Shown here in pieces: positions 50,372-59,261 of a DNA stretch of 64,000 nt. The position numbers were made by a program, and so were the translations under genes. The notes beneath the pieces were generated by a model, which was not told where the DNA came from, searched no databases, and saw nothing but the letters and a program-made list of their open reading frames with translations. Position 1 is the first letter of the stretch, and each line of letters starts with the position of its first letter. The DNA is from UBA964 sp037444685 (GTDB lineage: Bacteria; Pseudomonadota; Gammaproteobacteria; Steroidobacterales; Steroidobacteraceae), in NCBI GenBank assembly GCA_037444685.1, contig JBBILX010000008.1, positions 62,001 through 126,000 on the forward strand, written 5' to 3'.

Positions 50372-52600
50372 TCAGCGAGAGTAGGTCACCGTGAACATCC
50401 ACTCCCGCGGCGGCAACACGAGATAGCCACGCAGCGCGCGGCTGCCCACGTAGATGTCGCGGTCATCGGCCAGATTCTTGGCGGCGAGACGCACGCGCCA
50501 GTTGTCGCCGACGTCGAGGCCGACGAATGCGTTGAATCGGTTGTAGGCCGTCACGACGAAGTCGTTGGTCGCAGCGGTCACGTAGTCGTCGGTACGGTAC
50601 ATGTCCGCGCCGAACACGAAGCGGCTGCCACCGGCGAGCGCAACGTCGACTCCGTAGTCGAACCCTAGGGAGATCGTGTAGTCGGGTAGCTGCGGTGGTG
50701 TCGCTTCGACCTGGTAGAGCGCCGGCGCCTGGTCGGCCGCGCTGCCGGGCTTGATGTTGCTGTACTCGCCGTCCAGCAACGCCAGATTGGCGAACAACGT
50801 GAGGTTCTCGGTCGGTGCCCAGGTCGTCTCGAGCTCGAGGCCCTTGATTTCGGCGTCGGCCTGGTTGTCGACCGGGAACGCTGGTTGCCCGTTCACGACC
50901 ACGGTCGAGTTCATCACGATGTCCGACACGTCGGCGAAAAACAGTGCGCCGTTCATGCGCAGCGTACGTCCAAGCAGGTCCATCTTGGCGCCGAGTTCGT
51001 AGGTGTAGTTGGACTCGGGTTCGTAGACCGTCTGCGCGATCGCGGCGTTGAAAATGTTGATGCCGTTGAAACCGCCCGACTTGAAACCGCGGGCAACGGA
51101 ACCGTAGAGCAGCAGGCTGTCGGCCCAGGCGGCATCGACCTTCCAGTCGAGGCCGACCTTCGGTGTGAACTCGGTGAACTTTGCCGAGCGGATCACCACC
51201 TCAGGCGGCAGCGGCGCGAAACGATAGACGAAGTCGAGCCTGAAGTCCTTCTCGTCGCGCACCCAGCGGCCGCCGACCGTCGCTTTGACCGCATCGGTCA
51301 GCTGGTAGTCGAACTGACCAAAGACTGCGATGGATTCCGTCTTCGCATCGATCGAGCTCGTCGACACCGCACCATTGACTCCGGGGATTGCGGCGAAGCC
51401 CGAGAACCACCAGCCGAATTCCTGGTCGCCCGTCTCTTCCAGCCAGTAGAGACCCGCGATGTAGTTCATGCGGTCGCCGAATGCCTTGCCCGACAGCTGC
51501 AACTCCTGGCTCCACTGCTCTGCACGCGGCACCGAGGCGCCGATGATGAAGGAGCCGTCGCCGGCAAAGTCAGTACTGAAGTAATCGTCGGTCTTCACGT
51601 AGCCGGTGATAGAACGGAGCCGCACGGCACCGAGATCCCAGGACAGGTTCGCCGAGGCGATCAGCTGCTCGGTGTCGCCACGCGGCTGGTTCGAAATGAT
51701 CGACGGCGAGAATGTCTGGTTCGGAGTCGCGACGCAGCACGTGCCATTCGCCAGAACGACCTCATCGGACGTGTACTGTCGCAGACCCATGGGGTCGGCG
51801 GGCGTCGAACCGCGCAGCAACTGATTCGCGTCGTTCTCGCTGTCGGTGTAGGACAGCGTGAACACCGCATCGAACGTCTCGCTGCCTATGTAACGCAGCT
51901 TCAGGCGACCCGACAGGTTCTCTTCCTCGCCGCGCTTGGCGCCGGTCACGAGGCTCCGATACTGACCATCCTTGTGCGTCACCTGCCCGGACACCGAGGC
52001 CGCCCAGGAGTCGCTGAGCGGTCCACCGAGGCTCACGCTGCCCACGTACTGCCCGTAATTGCCGCCGCCAGCGGTCGCGCGCAGCCACGACTGCTCGCCC
52101 GGATCGCGAGTCACGAACTTGATCGCGCCTGCCAGAGTGTTTCGACCGTAGAGTGTGCCCTGCGGGCCGCGCAACACCTCGACGCGCTCGATGTCGGACA
52201 AGGTGACGTTGTTGCCGTTCAGTCGCCCGATGTAGACGTCGTCGACGTAGATGCCGAAGGGCGACTCGGCGACCACGAGCGAGGCATCCTGCTGCAGCGA
52301 GCCGCGCAAGGAAGGCGAGAGGTTCGTCGGCGAGGTGATGTTGTTGCTCATGCGCAGGCTCGGCACGTAGCGCTCGAGATTGCGCGCCTCGGTGACCTGC
52401 AGCTTCTCGAGGCTCTCAGTGCCGATCGCGCTGACTGCGATCGGTACTTCCTGCAGCGAGCCCTCACGGCGCTCGGCCGTGACGATGACCTCCTCGAGGG
52501 TGCCGCCCTCGCGGCTCGATTGTTCCCCCGATTGGGCCAGTGCCGCGCAAGGCATGGCGGCAGCGGCGACGACAAAACACAACAAGCGCTCTTTGGACAT
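50372..52600 (-). CDS. TonB-dependent outer-membrane receptor
   Basis: 742 residues from the ATG at 52600. Signal peptide to about residue 22, then a TonB-box-like LEEVIVTAERRE and the plug with VPIAVSAIG, GIYVDDVYIGRL, ERVEVLRGPQGTLYGRNTLAGAIKFVT. The barrel ends in the terminal aromatic PREWMFTVTYSR. This subtype with VP-I-AVSA is abundant in bacteria with many TonB receptors, often for non-iron ligands. No transporter is next to it. Confidence 0.92.
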   Translation of the reverse strand: MSKERLLCFVVAAAAMPCAALAQSGEQSSREGGTLEEVIVTAERREGSLQEVPIAVSAIGTESLEKLQVTEARNLERYVPSLRMSNNITSPTNLSPSLRGSLQQDASLVVAESPFGIYVDDVYIGRLNGNNVTLSDIERVEVLRGPQGTLYGRNTLAGAIKFVTRDPGEQSWLRATAGGGNYGQYVGSVSLGGPLSDSWAASVSGQVTHKDGQYRSLVTGAKRGEEENLSGRLKLRYIGSETFDAVFTLSYTDSENDANQLLRGSTPADPMGLRQYTSDEVVLANGTCCVATPNQTFSPSIISNQPRGDTEQLIASANLSWDLGAVRLRSITGYVKTDDYFSTDFAGDGSFIIGASVPRAEQWSQELQLSGKAFGDRMNYIAGLYWLEETGDQEFGWWFSGFAAIPGVNGAVSTSSIDAKTESIAVFGQFDYQLTDAVKATVGGRWVRDEKDFRLDFVYRFAPLPPEVVIRSAKFTEFTPKVGLDWKVDAAWADSLLLYGSVARGFKSGGFNGINIFNAAIAQTVYEPESNYTYELGAKMDLLGRTLRMNGALFFADVSDIVMNSTVVVNGQPAFPVDNQADAEIKGLELETTWAPTENLTLFANLALLDGEYSNIKPGSAADQAPALYQVEATPPQLPDYTISLGFDYGVDVALAGGSRFVFGADMYRTDDYVTAATNDFVVTAYNRFNAFVGLDVGDNWRVRLAAKNLADDRDIYVGSRALRGYLVLPPREWMFTVTYSR

Positions 52601-52751
52601 GGCAGTGCAACCCCCAGCCGGACATCCGGCCGGCCGAATGTATGGAAAACTACGGACTTGCGAAAGCCCCGATGCCTTGGCGCCCACACGGTGAGCGCTT
52701 GCCGGTCGTGGCTGCAGCGCAACAAAGAGGATCAGCGCGCCAATTCAGTGC

Positions 52752-53090
52752 CTACCAGACCTTGCCGCCCACATAGCGGCCGGCCGCCGGCAGGTGCGGG
52801 AAGTACTCGACCGACGCGAAAGCACCGGCCTTGAAGTAGGGGTCGCTCTCGATGATCTCGCGGGCTCGCGCCAGGCTCTTGGTGCGCAGGCAATAGAGGC
52901 TGCCGATCATGTTGACGCCTTCGTCGTCGTAGAGCGGCCCCGCGACATTGAGTTCACCCATGACGGTCTCGATATAGGCGAGATGATCCTGCGTGTGGGT
53001 GGCGCGCACGATTGCACCTTTCGGGCCATCCTTGCAGACGACGACGATGGCGGTCTCGCCGAATCGGTCATGAACGTTCTTCGAGCTCAT
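52752..53090 (-). CDS. YciI-like protein
   Basis: 112 residues. IVVVCKDGPKGAIVRATHTQDHLAYIE supplies the His, and IIESDPYFKAGAFASVEYFP the Asp, of the YciI fold. A small cytosolic protein; some members are involved in dehalogenation or in ring opening, most are unknown. It is divergent from oxyR (53 nt apart), so they could share control. Confidence 0.88.
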   Translation of the reverse strand: MSSKNVHDRFGETAIVVVCKDGPKGAIVRATHTQDHLAYIETVMGELNVAGPLYDDEGVNMIGSLYCLRTKSLARAREIIESDPYFKAGAFASVEYFPHLPAAGRYVGGKVW

Positions 53091-53143
53091 GCAGTGAGGA
53101 TAGCAGGCCGCGGGATGCGATACTGCCAGGCGAGGGGATCGGG

Positions 53144-54040
53144 ATGGCGGACATCAAGCTCAAGGACCTCAAGTATCTCGTCGCCGTGGCGGACACGCGG
53201 CACTTCGGCCGCGCCGCGGAACGCTGTTACGTGAGCCAGCCGACGCTCTCGGCGCAAGTCAAGAAGCTCGAGGACTACCTCGGCGTGCAGCTCATCGAGC
53301 GGCATCCGAAGCGTGTGCTGCTGACCCCGGCCGGCCAGCAGATCGTCGAGCGTGCCCGACGCGTGCTCGAGGCCAGCGACGACATCGTCGAGATCGCCGC
53401 CACACATCGCGACCCGCTCGCCGGGCGGCTGCGCGTCGCCTTCCTGCCGACGATCGGCCCCTATCTGCTGCCGCTCGTGATGCCGCGGCTGCGCAAGACG
53501 CTCCCGCGACTCGACCTGATGCTCTATGAATTCCAGACCCGGCCGATGCTCGAGAAGCTCGGCGCCGGCGAACTCGATCTCGGCGTGCTCGCGCTGCCGG
53601 TCGACCTCGACGGGCTCGCGTCTCGCCGGCTCTACGACGAGCCGTTCGTACTCGCGGTACCGCAGGGCCATGCGCTCGCCAGACTGGCGCAGGTGCGTCT
53701 CGCCGACCTTGGCGGGGAAACGATCCTGCTGCTCGAAGACGGACACTGCCTACGCGACCAGGCGCTCGAGGTCTGCGGTCGCCTCGGCGTGCACGAGCGC
53801 TCCGATTTCCGCGCGACGAGCATCGAGACGCTGCGCCACATGGTCGCGAGCGGCTCGGGCATCACACTCCTGCCCGAGCTCGCGACTCGCGGCGGCTATG
53901 CGAACACCAAAGGGCTCGTTCTGAAGAACTTTGCTCGACCTGCGCCCGCGCGCACGATCGGGGCGGTGTGGCGCAGGAGCAGCGCGCGGACCGCTGCCAT
54001 CGAGGCCGTCGTCGAGGAGATCGGGGCGCTGTCGATTTGA
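53144..54040 (+). CDS. oxyR: Hydrogen-peroxide-inducible transcriptional activator OxyR
   Basis: 298 residues. LysR-type HTH at about 5-60 (KYLVAVADTRHFGRAAERCYVSQPTLSAQVKKLE). The redox motif LEDGHCLRDQALEVCG puts the peroxidatic and resolving Cys at 202 and 211, as in E. coli OxyR. It senses H2O2 by disulfide formation and activates antioxidant genes. No catalase or AhpC gene is next to it; YciI is divergent. The ATG at 53144 has GAGGGG upstream. Confidence 0.95.
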   Translation: MADIKLKDLKYLVAVADTRHFGRAAERCYVSQPTLSAQVKKLEDYLGVQLIERHPKRVLLTPAGQQIVERARRVLEASDDIVEIAATHRDPLAGRLRVAFLPTIGPYLLPLVMPRLRKTLPRLDLMLYEFQTRPMLEKLGAGELDLGVLALPVDLDGLASRRLYDEPFVLAVPQGHALARLAQVRLADLGGETILLLEDGHCLRDQALEVCGRLGVHERSDFRATSIETLRHMVASGSGITLLPELATRGGYANTKGLVLKNFARPAPARTIGAVWRRSSARTAAIEAVVEEIGALSI

Positions 54041-54045
54041 GCGGT

Positions 54046-54071
54046 CGGGCGCCGCCGCTCGGCGGCGCCCG
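54046..54071. terminator. 11-bp GC hairpin between oxyR and HiPIP genes
   Basis: CGGGCGCCGCC (54046-54056) pairs with GGCGGCGCCCG (54061-54071) around GCTC. It separates the convergent oxyR and HiPIP stops and may act in both directions; there is no U-tract. Confidence 0.6.
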
Positions 54072-54083
54072 CTCTGGTCAGAC

Positions 54084-54494
54084 TCAGGCCGTGCCGGGCT
54101 TCTTGACCCAGACCTTGCACCAGCCCTTCTCGGCCACCAGCTTCTTCGGGAACAGGTTGCAGGGTCGATAGGGCTCGCCCGCCTTACCCTGGATCTGCAG
54201 GCAGTTGTTGCAGAACTGGTTCGGCTTGTGCATCGGGTACTTCTTGGGATCGACCTTGGTCGCATCCTCGTGGTATGCGAGCGCGACCGCAGCCGGATCC
54301 TTCGGATCGAGCTTGACGAAGCCGGCGGGGGCGGCAGCAGCCGGGGCAGCGGGCTTGGCAGCGGCCGGTGCGGCGGGTTTGGCGGGGGTGGCCTGCGCCT
54401 GTGCGGTGCTGATCAGCCGCTGCGCGGCGGCCGTGCCGCCCGCGGCGAGCGCCAGCGACTTCAGCAGGTTGCGGCGGGACAATGACTCGGACAT
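54084..54494 (-). CDS. High-potential iron-sulfur protein (HiPIP), Tat-exported
   Basis: 136 residues. A twin-arginine signal (SRRNLLKSLALAAGG, 6-20) is followed by an Ala/Pro/Lys-rich linker (about 35-57). The HiPIP domain has four Cys ligands at 95, 98, 112 and 126 (CNNC-13-C-13-C) and the VDPKKYP and GWCKVW segments. It carries electrons in the periplasm, in respiratory or photosynthetic chains of Proteobacteria; no photosynthesis gene is seen here. The low-complexity linker suggests membrane or partner tethering. Confidence 0.94.
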   Translation of the reverse strand: MSESLSRRNLLKSLALAAGGTAAAQRLISTAQAQATPAKPAAPAAAKPAAPAAAAPAGFVKLDPKDPAAVALAYHEDATKVDPKKYPMHKPNQFCNNCLQIQGKAGEPYRPCNLFPKKLVAEKGWCKVWVKKPGTA

Positions 54495-54640
54495 CGATTC
54501 TCTCCAGCGTTGATGCGGTTGGGCTGCACAGTCGGCCCTCTCTGACCTCGCCCCCATTGTCTCACGCCCCATGATGAAGGCCGGCTGAACGGGCGCGATT
54601 GTGCGCGCCGTGCACGACAGCGGCAAGAGCACCGGTCACA

Positions 54641-55966
54641 ATGAAAATGATGCTCAAACGCGACGACGTCGATCCCGGCAGCGGCGTGACGCCATACGAC
54701 CGCATGGCCTTCGGCGCGGCCGACGTCAGCCGCTGGCTCGCGCGCGGCGAGCGTGCCGGCGAGTTGCGACTGCTGTTCGGCGATGCGGCCCACGCCGAAC
54801 TGTCGGCGCTTGCTGGCGCCGCGGCTGCGGTGCGACGCGCCCGCGGCGCGCCCGCGGTCTGGATCGTGCCGGGCATCATGGGTTCGCAACTGTCCGTGCG
54901 GCGAGGACACGGTCTGCCGCCCGATGTGCTGTGGCTCGATGCGCTCGACATCATCGTCGGGCGAATGGTCCGACTGCGGGTCGGCGCCGAGCCACGGTTG
55001 CGCCCGAGCGGCGTACTGTTGCCGAGCTATCTGCGACTCGGGCTGCGGCTGCGCGCCGCAGGCTTCGCGCCGCGCTACTTCGCCTACGACTGGCGGCTCG
55101 ACGTTGCACGCAACGGCAGGAGGCTCGCCGCGGCAATGCGCCGTGCCGGCCAGCCCTGCAGCATCGTGGCCCACAGCCTCGGCGGCCTCGTCGCACGCGC
55201 CGCCCTGACGGCCGCGCGCCTGCCACCGATCGAGCGCGTCATTCTGCTCGGCGTGCCGCACCACGGATCGTATGCCGCCGTGCAGGCGCTGCGAGGCTCG
55301 TACACGGTCGTGCGCAAGCTCGCGATGCTCGATGCACACCACGACGCGCAGACGCTGTCGCGCCGTGTCTTCACGAGTTTCGCGAGCCTGCACGAGCTGC
55401 TGCCCGCGGGCCCGCTCGCGCGCGACGGCGACTTCTTCGATGGCTGCAACTGGCCGGACGACGGTCCGCGGCCCGACGTGGCGCTGCTGACTCGCGCACG
55501 CGATCTCGAGCGCCGGCTGGCGCCGCTCGACGCGCGCTGTGTGGGCATCGCCGGCATCGGTCAACCCACGATCCGTGCGGCCGCCCTGAGCGACGACCGG
55601 CGCGAGTTTCGCTACGCCCTCGACGAGGCAGGAGACGGGACCGTACCGCTCGAGTCGGCGCGCGGCGCGACCGGCGACGGCTATCTGACCACCGTCGCGC
55701 ACAGTGACATGGCGCGCGATGCGTCAGTCGCGGAGGCCGTCGTCGATCTGCTGCGTCAAGGCCGTACCGATCGACTGATGACTTGGCGCGGCGCGGGCGC
55801 GACCGCGCGGCGCCTTGCGCCGATCGACGAAGTCACGGACACCGCCCTGCTGCAGGAGGCGCAGCGCAAGGTCGATTGGCATGCCATGGACGCGGACCAG
55901 CGGCGCAGCTTCCTCGAGCGGCTCAACGACATCAGCGACCTCGGGGCGGTGCCTCACATACCATAA
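54641..55966 (+). CDS. LCAT-like (lecithin:cholesterol acyltransferase family) alpha/beta hydrolase
   Basis: 441 residues from the ATG at 54641. PGIMGSQL (about 77-84) is the LCAT lid-near motif; the nucleophile lies in VAHSLGGLVAR (Ser about 179), and acid and His candidates in AGDGTVPLESA and TVAHSDMA. No signal peptide is seen, so it is probably cytosolic, unlike mammalian LCAT. A role in acyl transfer or phospholipid/ester hydrolysis is likely. It is divergent from the HiPIP gene. Confidence 0.82.
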   Translation: MKMMLKRDDVDPGSGVTPYDRMAFGAADVSRWLARGERAGELRLLFGDAAHAELSALAGAAAAVRRARGAPAVWIVPGIMGSQLSVRRGHGLPPDVLWLDALDIIVGRMVRLRVGAEPRLRPSGVLLPSYLRLGLRLRAAGFAPRYFAYDWRLDVARNGRRLAAAMRRAGQPCSIVAHSLGGLVARAALTAARLPPIERVILLGVPHHGSYAAVQALRGSYTVVRKLAMLDAHHDAQTLSRRVFTSFASLHELLPAGPLARDGDFFDGCNWPDDGPRPDVALLTRARDLERRLAPLDARCVGIAGIGQPTIRAAALSDDRREFRYALDEAGDGTVPLESARGATGDGYLTTVAHSDMARDASVAEAVVDLLRQGRTDRLMTWRGAGATARRLAPIDEVTDTALLQEAQRKVDWHAMDADQRRSFLERLNDISDLGAVPHIP

Positions 55967-56022
55967 GCTGGTGCGCCAAACTCTTCGTCAACGTCTTCCC
56001 GGCCACCACGTTTACAGGACCC

Positions 56023-56892
56023 ATGCCACAGCCCCGCACCCGCACCACGCTGGTCCTCTGCATGCTGCCCTGGGCCACTCCGGCCACCGCCGGTTCGTTC
56101 AGCGCCACGCTGTCCGGCTTCGCCGACGACGCCGACGGCACGAGCCTCGACCTCGACCTCTACTGGGCGCCGGCCGAGTGGCTCGCGCTCAGCGCCGGCG
56201 TCGGCAGTGCCAACTCGTCCGCCGAGCTCGCCGACCTCAGAGGCGACTCGCTGCGCGCCGGCATCGACGCGCGTTCTGAGTCGCTCGGCGGGCGCCTCGG
56301 CTGGCGGAACTGGCGGGATGGCGGCGACTTCGAATCGGAATCGATCTCGGCCGAGCTCTACTGGCGCAGTGGCGGCTGGCAGATCGGGCTGGTTGGCGAG
56401 CAGCGCGATTTCCGCGTCGATTACGTCGTGACCGTGGCAGCGCGTCCGGTCACGCGCTCGGCCGATTTCGAGGGTCAGGGCTTCGGTGCGCGGGCGTCCT
56501 GGTACGGGGAGCGCTGGGGTGGCTATCTGCGCGCCGTCGGATACGACTACGACGCGTCGCTCGAGCGGGCAGTCGCCGCATCGCGGCTGCCGAACCTCGC
56601 GCGCTTCCCGCGCATCGAGGCGCTGGTCGGCTCGCTGCTGACGCGCACGGCGGGCGCGATCGACCATGACCTCGCGGCCGCCGTCGAGCGTTCGTTCGAG
56701 CGCTCCGGGTTACGCCTCGAGGTTTCGGCCACGCGCGACACCATCAGCGGCGCGGACAGCTTGAGCGCAAACCTCGGCTACCGCTATGCGCTGAGCCCTC
56801 GGTTCGCGATCGAGGCGACGGTCGGCGCGGTCGACGGCGACGATCTGGACTCGGTCGGCTTCGCCGGACTCGCGCTGACGTTCCGCAACTGA
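56023..56892 (+). CDS. Probable outer-membrane beta-barrel protein
   Basis: 289 residues. A short signal peptide (TRTTLVLCMLPWATPATAG) is followed by repeated amphipathic beta strands with alternating patterns and Tyr/Trp girdles (DLDLYWAPAEWLALSAGVG, SAELYWRSGGWQIGLVGEQ, GARASWYGERWGGYLRAVGYD), ending in ALTFRN with a near C-terminal Phe. I cannot name a family. AGGA lies about 6 nt upstream. It sits between the LCAT-like and photolyase genes on the same strand, without obvious linkage. Confidence 0.65.
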   Translation: MPQPRTRTTLVLCMLPWATPATAGSFSATLSGFADDADGTSLDLDLYWAPAEWLALSAGVGSANSSAELADLRGDSLRAGIDARSESLGGRLGWRNWRDGGDFESESISAELYWRSGGWQIGLVGEQRDFRVDYVVTVAARPVTRSADFEGQGFGARASWYGERWGGYLRAVGYDYDASLERAVAASRLPNLARFPRIEALVGSLLTRTAGAIDHDLAAAVERSFERSGLRLEVSATRDTISGADSLSANLGYRYALSPRFAIEATVGAVDGDDLDSVGFAGLALTFRN

Positions 56893-56943
56893 GCGCCGGC
56901 CGCGAAGTAGAATCCGCGCGCCGTCCGATCAAGGAGACGCGCG

Positions 56944-58338
56944 ATGCCCGCGCCGACGCTGCTCTGGTTCCGCCAGGATCTGCGCCTGGCCGACAATCCC
57001 GCGCTCGAAGCGGCCGCTGCCGGCGGCGGTGCCGTCATCCCCGTGTTCCTGCACGCCCCGCACGAGGAACAGCCGTGGGCGCCGGGCGCAGCGGCGCGCT
57101 GGTGGCAGCACGAGTCGCTGGCTGCGCTCGCCCGCGACCTGGAACGTCGCGGCTCGCGGCTGATCCTTCGCGCGGTCGCTCCCGGACAGTCCTCGCTTGC
57201 GACGCTGCTCGCGCTCGCCGCGGAATCGGGTGCCGCGGCGGTCCACTGGAATCGGCGCTACGAGCCTGCCGTGCTCGAGCGCGATCGCCACGTCAAACGC
57301 GGCCTGCGCGAACGCGGGCTCGTGGCCGAGAGCCACAACGCCGCGCTGCTGGCCGAACCCTGGGAGGTGCGCAATCAGAGCGGACGGCCGTTCCAGGTCT
57401 TCACGCCGTTCTGGCGCCACGTGTTGCGCGAGCTCGCGCCCCCGCGGCCGCTGCCTGCACCCGCGCAACTGGCGGCCCCGCCGCGCTGGCCGGACTCGCT
57501 GCCCCTCGAGTCGCTCGGCTTGCTCCCGCGGGTCCGCTGGTATGACGGGATGGCGCAGGAGTGGCAGCCCGGTGAGGCCGGCGCGGCCCGTCAGCTCGAG
57601 CGCTTCCTCGCCGAGGCCTGGTCGAGCTATCGCGACGGCCGCGACCTTCCGGCGCTGCGCGGAACCTCGCGGCTCTCGCCTCATCTGCACCACGGCGAGA
57701 TCTCGCCGCGCCAGATCTGGCACGCGCTCGCAGGCGCCGCCGAGGCGCGCGGTGAATCCGCCGCGAGCTGGCGCCAATCGCAATTCGTCGCCGAACTCGG
57801 CTGGCGCGAGTTCGCGCATCACCTGCTGTTCCACTTCCCGCACACGACCGACGCGCCGCTGCGGGCCGAGTTCGCGCGTTTCCCGTGGCGCGAGGACGCC
57901 GGGTTGCTGGAAGCCTGGCAGCGCGGCCGCACCGGCGTTCCGCTCGTCGATGCCGGCATGCGCGAGCTGTGGCAGACGGGCTGGATGCACAACCGCGTGC
58001 GCATGGTCGTCGCGTCGTTCCTCGTCAAGAACCTGCTGCAGCCCTGGCAGGCGGGAGCGCGCTGGTTCTGGGACACGCTCGTCGATGCCGATCTCGCCTC
58101 CAACACGCTCGGCTGGCAGTGGTCCGCGGGCTGCGGCGCGGACGCAGCGCCGTACTTCCGTATCTTCAACCCGATGAGCCAGGCGGAGCGATTCGATCCG
58201 GATGGTGCGTACGTCGCGCGCTGGGTGCCGGAACGCGGCAGCAGCCGCTATCCGCCACCGATCGTCGATCTGAAGGCTTCGCGCGCCGCGGCGCTCGCGG
58301 CCTATCAGACGCTGCGCGCCGGACCGCTCAACCCGTGA
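56944..58338 (+). CDS. phrB: Deoxyribodipyrimidine photolyase (CPD photolyase class I)
   Basis: 464 residues. The N-terminal alpha/beta antenna domain (LLWFRQDLRLADNPAL; IPVFLHAP) is followed by the FAD domain: GTSRLSPHLHHGEISPRQIW, QFVAELGWREFAHHLLFHFP, GVPLVDAGMRELWQTGWMHNRVRMVVASFLVKNLL and DLASNTLGWQWSAGCGADAAPYFRIFNP, including Trp positions used in photoreduction. It repairs UV pyrimidine dimers. Its 3' end overlaps the convergent aldo/keto reductase gene by 11 nt. Confidence 0.95.
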   Translation: MPAPTLLWFRQDLRLADNPALEAAAAGGGAVIPVFLHAPHEEQPWAPGAAARWWQHESLAALARDLERRGSRLILRAVAPGQSSLATLLALAAESGAAAVHWNRRYEPAVLERDRHVKRGLRERGLVAESHNAALLAEPWEVRNQSGRPFQVFTPFWRHVLRELAPPRPLPAPAQLAAPPRWPDSLPLESLGLLPRVRWYDGMAQEWQPGEAGAARQLERFLAEAWSSYRDGRDLPALRGTSRLSPHLHHGEISPRQIWHALAGAAEARGESAASWRQSQFVAELGWREFAHHLLFHFPHTTDAPLRAEFARFPWREDAGLLEAWQRGRTGVPLVDAGMRELWQTGWMHNRVRMVVASFLVKNLLQPWQAGARWFWDTLVDADLASNTLGWQWSAGCGADAAPYFRIFNPMSQAERFDPDGAYVARWVPERGSSRYPPPIVDLKASRAAALAAYQTLRAGPLNP

Positions 58339-59236
58339 CGGCGTCGCGGATCGCGCGCTGCAGCGCGGCGTCTGGCAGTGGACCGCGGCCGGCCGCAAGG
58401 TTGTCGCGCAGGTTCGCCACCTTGCCCGTCGCCGGGATCACGCAGGTGACGGCCGGATGCGCGATTACGAACTTCAGCAGCAACTGCGCCCAGCTCGTGC
58501 AGCCGAGCTCGGCCGCGAAGCCGGGCAGCGGCCGGTCGCGCAACCGCGCGAAGACCTTGCCGTCGTCGAAGGCGCGGTTGATGAGCGTCGCGACGCCACG
58601 GTCGGCGCACAGCGGCAGCAGTCGCTCGGCGGCCTTCGGCGTGGTCGCCGAGTAGTTGATCTGCACGAAGTCGAGCGGCTCGCGCGCGACGACCGCGGCG
58701 ACCTCGGCCTGCGCGGCCACCGTGAAGTGCGTGATGCCGATGTAGCGGATCCGACCCTCCTCCTTCCAGCGACGCAACGTGGCGAGATGCGTGTCGAGAT
58801 CGAGCAGGTTGTGGACCTGCATCAGGTCGATTCGCTCGCGCTTCAGGCGCTGCATCGAGCGTTCCATCTGCGCGATGCCTTCCTGCGCGCCCGAGGTCCA
58901 GACCTTGGTGGCGATGAACGCGCGCCGCTGCTGCGCCGGCGTCAGCACGTCACCGAGCACGACCTCGGCGGTCGAGTACATCGGCGAGGTATCGATCACC
59001 GTCGCGCCACCCTCGAAGAAAGCGCCGAGCACCTCGGCGAGCGGCGCGCGCTCGGCCGCTGCGGTGCCGACCTCGAACGGCCCGGAGGTGCCGAGCCCGA
59101 TCACGGGCAGCGTCTCGCCGGTCGAAGGAATCGTGCGGCGGATCGCCGCGGTTGCGGTAGCGGCGAGTGCCGCCGGAGCACCGAGTGAAAGCGCCGCCGC
59201 CGCGGCGCCATAGCCAAGCAGTTCGCGTCGGTTCAT
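58328..59236 (-). CDS. Tat-exported aldo/keto reductase
   Basis: 302 residues from the ATG at 59236. A Tat signal (NRRELLGYGAAAAALSLG, 2-19) is followed by the AKR barrel. The catalytic tetrad is visible as Asp and Tyr in VIDTSPMYSTAEVVLG, Lys in FIATKVW and His in LMQVHNLLDLD. Exported AKRs are uncommon because the cofactor NADP(H) must be loaded before folding, which fits Tat. It is separated by 25 nt from the acyl-CoA dehydrogenase gene upstream. Confidence 0.88.
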   Translation of the reverse strand: MNRRELLGYGAAAAALSLGAPAALAATATAAIRRTIPSTGETLPVIGLGTSGPFEVGTAAAERAPLAEVLGAFFEGGATVIDTSPMYSTAEVVLGDVLTPAQQRRAFIATKVWTSGAQEGIAQMERSMQRLKRERIDLMQVHNLLDLDTHLATLRRWKEEGRIRYIGITHFTVAAQAEVAAVVAREPLDFVQINYSATTPKAAERLLPLCADRGVATLINRAFDDGKVFARLRDRPLPGFAAELGCTSWAQLLLKFVIAHPAVTCVIPATGKVANLRDNLAAGRGPLPDAALQRAIRDAVTG

Positions 59237-59261
59237 CGAAGCCTCCTTGCCTCCGCGACAC

